A DNA stretch of 64,000 nt, taken from positions 14,662,042 through 14,726,041 of the forward strand of contig BSYO01000010.1 of the NCBI GenBank assembly GCA_033239525.1, read 5' to 3'. Positions within the stretch are counted from its first letter, which is position 1. Each line of letters starts with the position of its first letter. Under the pieces are notes generated by a model. It was not told where the DNA came from, made no database searches, and worked only from the letters and a program-made list of their open reading frames with translations. This DNA comes from Nepenthes gracilis (taxonomy: Eukaryota; Streptophyta; Magnoliopsida; Caryophyllales; Nepenthaceae). The position numbers were made by a program, and so were the translations under genes. Positions 58,500-64,000 of the stretch are shown here, one piece after another.

Positions 58500-59339
58500 A
58501 CTTTTAAAAAAGGAGATATTAAATCAAGGGGCCTGATAATAGGCAAACAGAAAGCCACCTCACGAGAAAAACAACGTGTTTGGACGGTTGCAATTGTTAG
58601 ACCCCTCTGATATTGACTTATTAGAGAAAGAAACGTGTTTGAACTGGAGGAAGAAGGGAAGATGCTGCCATGAAATCCAAGCACAGATAACAATGTGGCA
58701 ACCGCAAGGTCCCTGCACTCTCAATTATATGGATGGACAAACGTTTGGGAAATCTTCCAAATATCATATCAAAACATAATCTCTGCTGGAATAAAAATAT
58801 ATTAATAAAAAAAACTATCAATTTAAAATATATGAATAAATGGTGTATAAAAAATGACCATATAGCAATTACTATTATATAAATCTCTATTATTATTCTT
58901 TTCTTTAATAATTTAGCATGTTTTGAGAAGGGCTTCTTTTTTTTTTTTTTTGGCCTTTCTATTCATTATATATTAAAATATTTTTAATTTTCTCAAAAAA
59001 TATGTTCTACTTCAATTCCAATTTTTGTTAAGCAAATAAGTGAGGTCAAATTGATGACATTAAAAATAATAGCATGTACATTCTAAAAAAAACTTCAAAA
59101 AAGGGTTAAAATTAAGATCTATTTTAAAGTTTTCATTTCATGGGCGTACGTATACCATCAAGGTAATAGTAAGATGATGAAGGCTCAGTTGGTTTGAGTC
59201 TTTCTGTATGTCTCGAAGAATGTCTTGGCACCATCAAAGGTACACCGCCTTTTGCTCATCCCATGATATATTTTTCATTTCTTATCAAAAGAGATGGCAT
59301 AAGTTTGGGAGGGAGAATTGGGGTTATGTGGTGATATCC
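58500..59339. other. Upstream region of MYB gene, AT-rich
   Basis: 58500-58780 is the proximal upstream region; further out the sequence is AT-rich with a T-run (58938-58952). No gene. Confidence 0.5.
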
Positions 59340-60190
59340 AATATTTTAAATTAATAGCAGTCTTAAATTTATTGGGCTTCGACTAAAGCATGCACAACTC
59401 GATGCAACAGAATAAAACTCGAATCCCTCGTCAAATGATACTTACCAAACTTATGAGTATAAAAAATATAATAATGTATAATATTTTTACGTGAGAAATC
59501 AATTTCAATTGAGAAAAAATTACGATATAAATTTTGAATAAATTCAACATAATAATAATGTCAATTATATATAACCCTCTTCAAAATTCATTCACTATAA
59601 TTATGAGTGAATAATAGTTGATTATAATCTCCTCAATATACCTAATAACTCACAAAATAAAATACAATAAAAAATAAGAGTAATCAAATAAATAATTTTT
59701 TAAATAGAATTCAAATTAGATCTTAATTAGATGACATATATTTTTTTCTTTTACTTTTTTTCTTCTTTTTCTATGCGGTACTTATTGTATGAGAAAATAA
59801 TTTCAGATTACCCAAAATTACATTAGGCGCGATTTTATATAAGGCACACGTCACCCGTGAGCGCCTACTAGGCGCATGTCGAGCACAAGCGCCACTAGAT
59901 TCAGTACCTGAGTGCTCATTGGACGTGCTTCTAGTGGCATTATTTTGAAATCGGCGCTCATGCATACAATATGTGCTTATTGCGCGTCACTATGATGACC
60001 TTCAATCAATCTTTGGCTAACTCTCATACGAATATTGTACGACCTTTTAGTATTATTTACCGCTTGGTTGACTCTTGATCGAAGTTCAACAAACTCTTGT
60101 ATAATATCATGTGACCTTTTGATAAATATATATTTGTTATGATATTCATAAAAAAATAACTAAAATCTAATAAAATATATTTAAAAATAT
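59340..60190. repeat. Dispersed LTR-like repeat, copy 2
   Basis: Second copy of the family at 52810-53580, in the same orientation. It also has a GC-richer segment (59820-59985) with GGCGC repeats and, on the minus strand, a TATA-like CTTATATAAAATCGC (59832-59846), suggesting an LTR on the minus strand. Confidence 0.6.
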
Positions 60191-63100
60191 ATTATAATTT
60201 TTTTCCTGTCATATATATATATATGAAATAGTGAATTTGAGACATTTTCATACGCTGTGTGGTTGACAATGGGGGAAGCACGTTTCTTCGGTTGATTTTT
60301 GGCATCTTATGGGGCCATTAAATGTTACCTTCCCTGGTTGTATTACTTTTGGTATGAGCCCTTTGAAAGTTGATGGAGATGGGCACTTTAAGCCAAGCTA
60401 ATGATATAATCTTTTGTCATGTCTTGGCTATCTGTCTAATCAGACTCATCAACTGACAGGATCTTGAAACTAATGGCATCTTCTCTGTTCTATCAATGTG
60501 AAAGATTCTTCGATCAATAGTTACTAAAGTGGCTTAAATCATTTTAGCATGGGAGCTTTCCTATCATTTTTTTCATTCTTTTAATCTTTAGTTGGCCATT
60601 AGAAATTGTATTGAGATTCTAGATAAGCTAAAATATTTTCATACTCCAACTCGCAACGTGTTGTGCATAATTGAGGAAGAATTTGTGCATCATTTATTCT
60701 TTTAAGTATGTTGTTATTAAATAGATCTAAAATATTATTTGAAGTAAAACCCATTGTTCTTGGCCGTGTAATGATTGGAATAGGCAATTAAGTGAGTTGC
60801 AAGTAGATAGAAAACAAAGCCGGCTAAACATAACCATTTTAGGATTTCCTCCTACAGCCTCTATCTATCATATTTTGAAGCACCAGAATATTTATTTTTT
60901 GGACATAGGTGCCTCCTTTGATAAAAAGAAGGCAATTTATAAGATCTATAATTTTTTGGTAGCAAAAGGTTCTCCATATTACAATGCCCTTTCTTTTACT
61001 GCATAGTAGGATCTCGCCTCATTAGGTGTCGTATGGAGAGGATTTGGTCTTTATTTTAAATTTTGATGTTGCTGTTTTATGTTTTAGGGTTAGATTTTTT
61101 GGCTGTTTATACTTTTTAACAAAGATAAATTTTTTTACTTATATATAATTTTTTTAAATAAAATATATAGATCACTTACTTATCAATATATTATATATAT
61201 ATATATATGTATGTATGTATATTTGTCTGTATGAAGGTCTAGTTAGTATTGTCTAGGTCATATTAATTTTGCCAATGGATTCCATTTTCTTAGTATCTCA
61301 TATTAGAAGCATGAAGAACCATAGGACAAATAATTTTGATACTCTTTTTATTGGTCCTAATTTTATCCCAAGCTAATTTTGGTTTGCTATTTCATCATGA
61401 ATTTGGTCTCTATTCTACCAAAATGTTCTTATGTTTTGGTTTAGATTTCATTATTAGAGAGTGTAAATTTTCTTGGTGGGTATAATTTTTTTGACAATAT
61501 TCCTTTATCATTTTGAAGTTTACAAATTGAAAGTGTACTCAAATAAAAGGATCAAACGCTCAGAACAGCTTCACATGCATAAAATTAGATAAATTACATA
61601 TCAGTACCATAGTGTCATGTGATAATATTTTTCATTGGTCATTCGTACGGCACTTATCTAATATACATTATATAGGGTAGACAAGTTAGTATTCCTTGAT
61701 ATTTTCATTCTGAAATATACATATATGTATTATACTTTTGAAGAAAATATTTTTTACTAATAGAAGTTGAGTATAAGAGTATGGAATGCCACTTTGATAC
61801 CCACTTTCGCAGGTTTAACCTGAAAGCTACCCATCGAACACTTTAAGACTAGCCACCCTTTGGTTCCATACCACTTTCTTGCTTCACATTACTTGGCATA
61901 TCTTGAGTTGCTTGCTTTCTAATGCTTTGAACTCTCTAATTTTTTGAGCTTATCTTAAATAAGAGAAATTTATTCCATTATGTAGGAATATTATCTTCCC
62001 AATTAATTGTTAGGATTATCTTTTTATCATTTATTATGGATAGCTAATATCAATTTTTTAAAATATTCTTCATAAATATTATACTTTAAAATACTTTAAA
62101 ATTACTAACATCCTTCCTATTCAAGAATATTTTAGAATAAATATACATCTCTAACATTTTTTTTTTATAATTCTCTAAGTTCTTTTAAAACTTTTTTGAA
62201 TCATTTATACAACTATCTATTCTACACATATATCTTTATATACATAGTTGTACATATAATCGTCTTCTATTTACATGTCACATTTACATAGTGCATAACC
62301 TTTATACTCCTAAACCATCTGTGACATTAGATTCCCAAAAGTTACTATTGTATACCCAACGAATTAAAATATACTGAATACATAATAGCCGTGGGCATGT
62401 TTAATAAAACATTATGTAGGTCATATTCTTGTGAGTCCCATATCTATCTGGCATATCATCCAATAACCTGCATGATGACACACGTGCCTTAGCCTAATTA
62501 GGAAAGAATTGTTGAATGGTGTATAACAGGCACTTAATCCACGCATGTGCATAGGCTATCTAGATTAGCAGCACCTGATAGATGTATGAGCGCATTTTGT
62601 CTAAATTGTCCAGTGCTTAATGTGCGCTGAAGCGTCATGTATGCAGTGTATTTACACCTGATGTATACCTGATTGGCACTCATATGCCATTCCTAATATG
62701 AAATTGCCATGATGTGATTTTAGGGTTAATCTTTCACGGTTTTTAAGTTATTAAGTGTCGGTATAGTGAGAAAAAGATGAGAAAGAAAGAAAAAAATAAG
62801 AAGAGGAAAATTTGTTCATCTATCTAAGTTTCGAATTGTAGTTTATTCCCCATCGATTTTGGGTACGTTATTCTCAATATTGCGAAGGATATTTTATCAG
62901 TCATAAATTTTCTTTTTTTATCTTATACTATTTATTGGTTATATTTATTTAATACATGTTGTTGTATCCTTTATATTTATTCAAAATTTATGTAACCAAA
63001 ACTTATCACTTAGTAATATTCTTTAGATGTATAATCTTATAATTTCTTTTTTCATTTTGGAAGATAATTTTTCATATAAAATTTTATCTATTTTACTATT

Positions 63101-64000
63101 TATGATCATTATTTATTTATTATATCGATTTATCTTTTCACGATTCAAATAAAGGATCCGAAATCTAACATCTTAGGAGCTCAATTAAATCATTATTACA
63201 ACAACATAACAAGTCTACAATAAACTCGATAATTAATTCCATCCCGACCCTTCTTAAACCATTGTCCTGTAAAATTGAGACAAGGGAGCCTAACTAATTC
63301 CACGTCTCACTTGCCCAACTTTATGCTTTCACTAATTTACTCAAAGATGCATTATTAGCTCCTTAATTGAACGAATTGATTGATGGCTCTACATAACACG
63401 ACTTAGAAGATGAAAATTATTCTAAAATGGACCGACAATATGAAAACATTAAATGGGTTTGAATATTTACTTTTAAATTATGATATTTAAAGTCTTAGGG
63501 GGAAAGTTCTACGTGAATGATAGTTGGAAGGATCCATATCTGCTAGTCTCCAACATATTTCCTCTTCGAGACCTAACTTTCTTCCAAATATTTATGCTTG
63601 GAAAGTTAGCTACCATTTATTTATATATAGAATTTTTATACAATTATGAATTTAAATTTATTATAAAAAATCCCAATTAATTTTTAAATTTTTAATGAAA
63701 ATTCGAGATATATATGTATATAAGGATTTTTTTTTTAGAGGGGTATTATTTTTAATTTCTATTTAAGTGATCTTAGCTACTAGGGTGGTGGTAGCTGCAT
63801 GGGGCATGCATCAAATTAAGTAGGACAATTATTGGTGCCTGCGTTACCTAACACTTATTGCCACAATATCATAAAAGTTAATGTCATGGCCTACATCCGT
63901 ACTTTTATACGTATATACATGCACGTGTATATACATACATACATACAAACAAACACGCACATGGTTTTGTCTTTGTATAGCCAATGATTAATTCAAGACT
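60191..64000. other. AT-rich intergenic DNA
   Basis: (TA)n near 61191-61208, (ACAT)n near 63934-63947, and an LTR-end-like stretch near 62800-63168 (GATAATTTTTCATATAAAATTTT ... CGATTCAAATAAAGG..CTAACA). A 69-codon frame at 60797-61006 is open but unlike any family I recognise. No RNA genes were seen. Confidence 0.5.

Noticed and set aside
60797..61006. 69-codon ORF
   Set aside because: Isolated, AT-rich and without recognisable family, promoter or splice context; I cannot support it as a gene.
1..64000. CRISPR arrays, rRNA and tRNA genes
   Set aside because: No regularly spaced identical repeats of CRISPR type, and no cloverleaf or rRNA-like sequences were seen; the genome is a plant nuclear one.

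Overview
The window is nuclear DNA of a flowering plant, most likely a woody eudicot (the species is not identifiable by eye). It is AT-rich, has spliced genes with GT..AG introns, and is packed with LTR retrotransposons of plant Ty1/copia and Ty3/gypsy lineages in several states of decay. Only two genes look intact. One is a 67-residue CxxC/CxxC zinc-ribbon protein at 9540-9743 (+). The other is a three-exon R2R3-MYB at 56806-58314 (-) with the bHLH-contact signature and a C-terminal motif of the TT2/proanthocyanidin subgroup. The largest host locus is a decayed F-box/LRR gene of the FBL15/SLOMO type, scattered over about 27 kb (22993-49850, +).

Layout. 1-3066: truncated Ty1/copia element on the minus strand. 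3068-8987: Ty3/gypsy Tat-type element on the minus strand with a 1.23-kb 5' LTR, a primer-binding site, a gag-to-integrase deletion, and an intron-containing extra ORF in antisense. 8988-10599: the small zinc-ribbon gene and its flanks. 10600-15300: heavily decayed Ty3/gypsy element with both LTRs. 16657-18202: 1546-bp solo LTR with a perfect 5-bp target duplication and internal minisatellites. 18892-21560: 5' LTR, PBS and gag of a second Tat-like element. 21640-22960: short tandem repeats and LTR-like sequence.

22993-49850: the FBL15 relic. Its introns and one exon hold a solo LTR (24291-25018); a pair of related long LTRs (25856-27290 and 27763-29719); an 834-bp TRIM nested in the second of these; a chimera of an FKBP62/65-type prolyl isomerase fragment with an unidentified gene; and a 5.6-kb Tnt1-like copia element (32223-37842) inserted inside a coding exon with the target duplication CTGAA. 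Joining the two sides restores the exon frame, so the element disrupted what was then a coding exon. Several independent stops and frameshifts show the gene is dead.

49850-64000: AT-rich intergenic DNA with a GC-rich organelle-like (probably mitochondrial) insertion near 54.46-54.85 kb, microsatellites, the MYB gene, and two copies of a dispersed LTR-like repeat on either side of it.

No new defence or metabolic system is visible. What stands out is the retrotransposon biology: an antisense spliced ORF in a Tat element, an LTR array with internal-type sequence on both outer sides and captured host gene pieces, a TRIM nested within an LTR with exact ends and target duplication, and repeated U3-type minisatellites, several rich in TTGAC (W-box-like) motifs.
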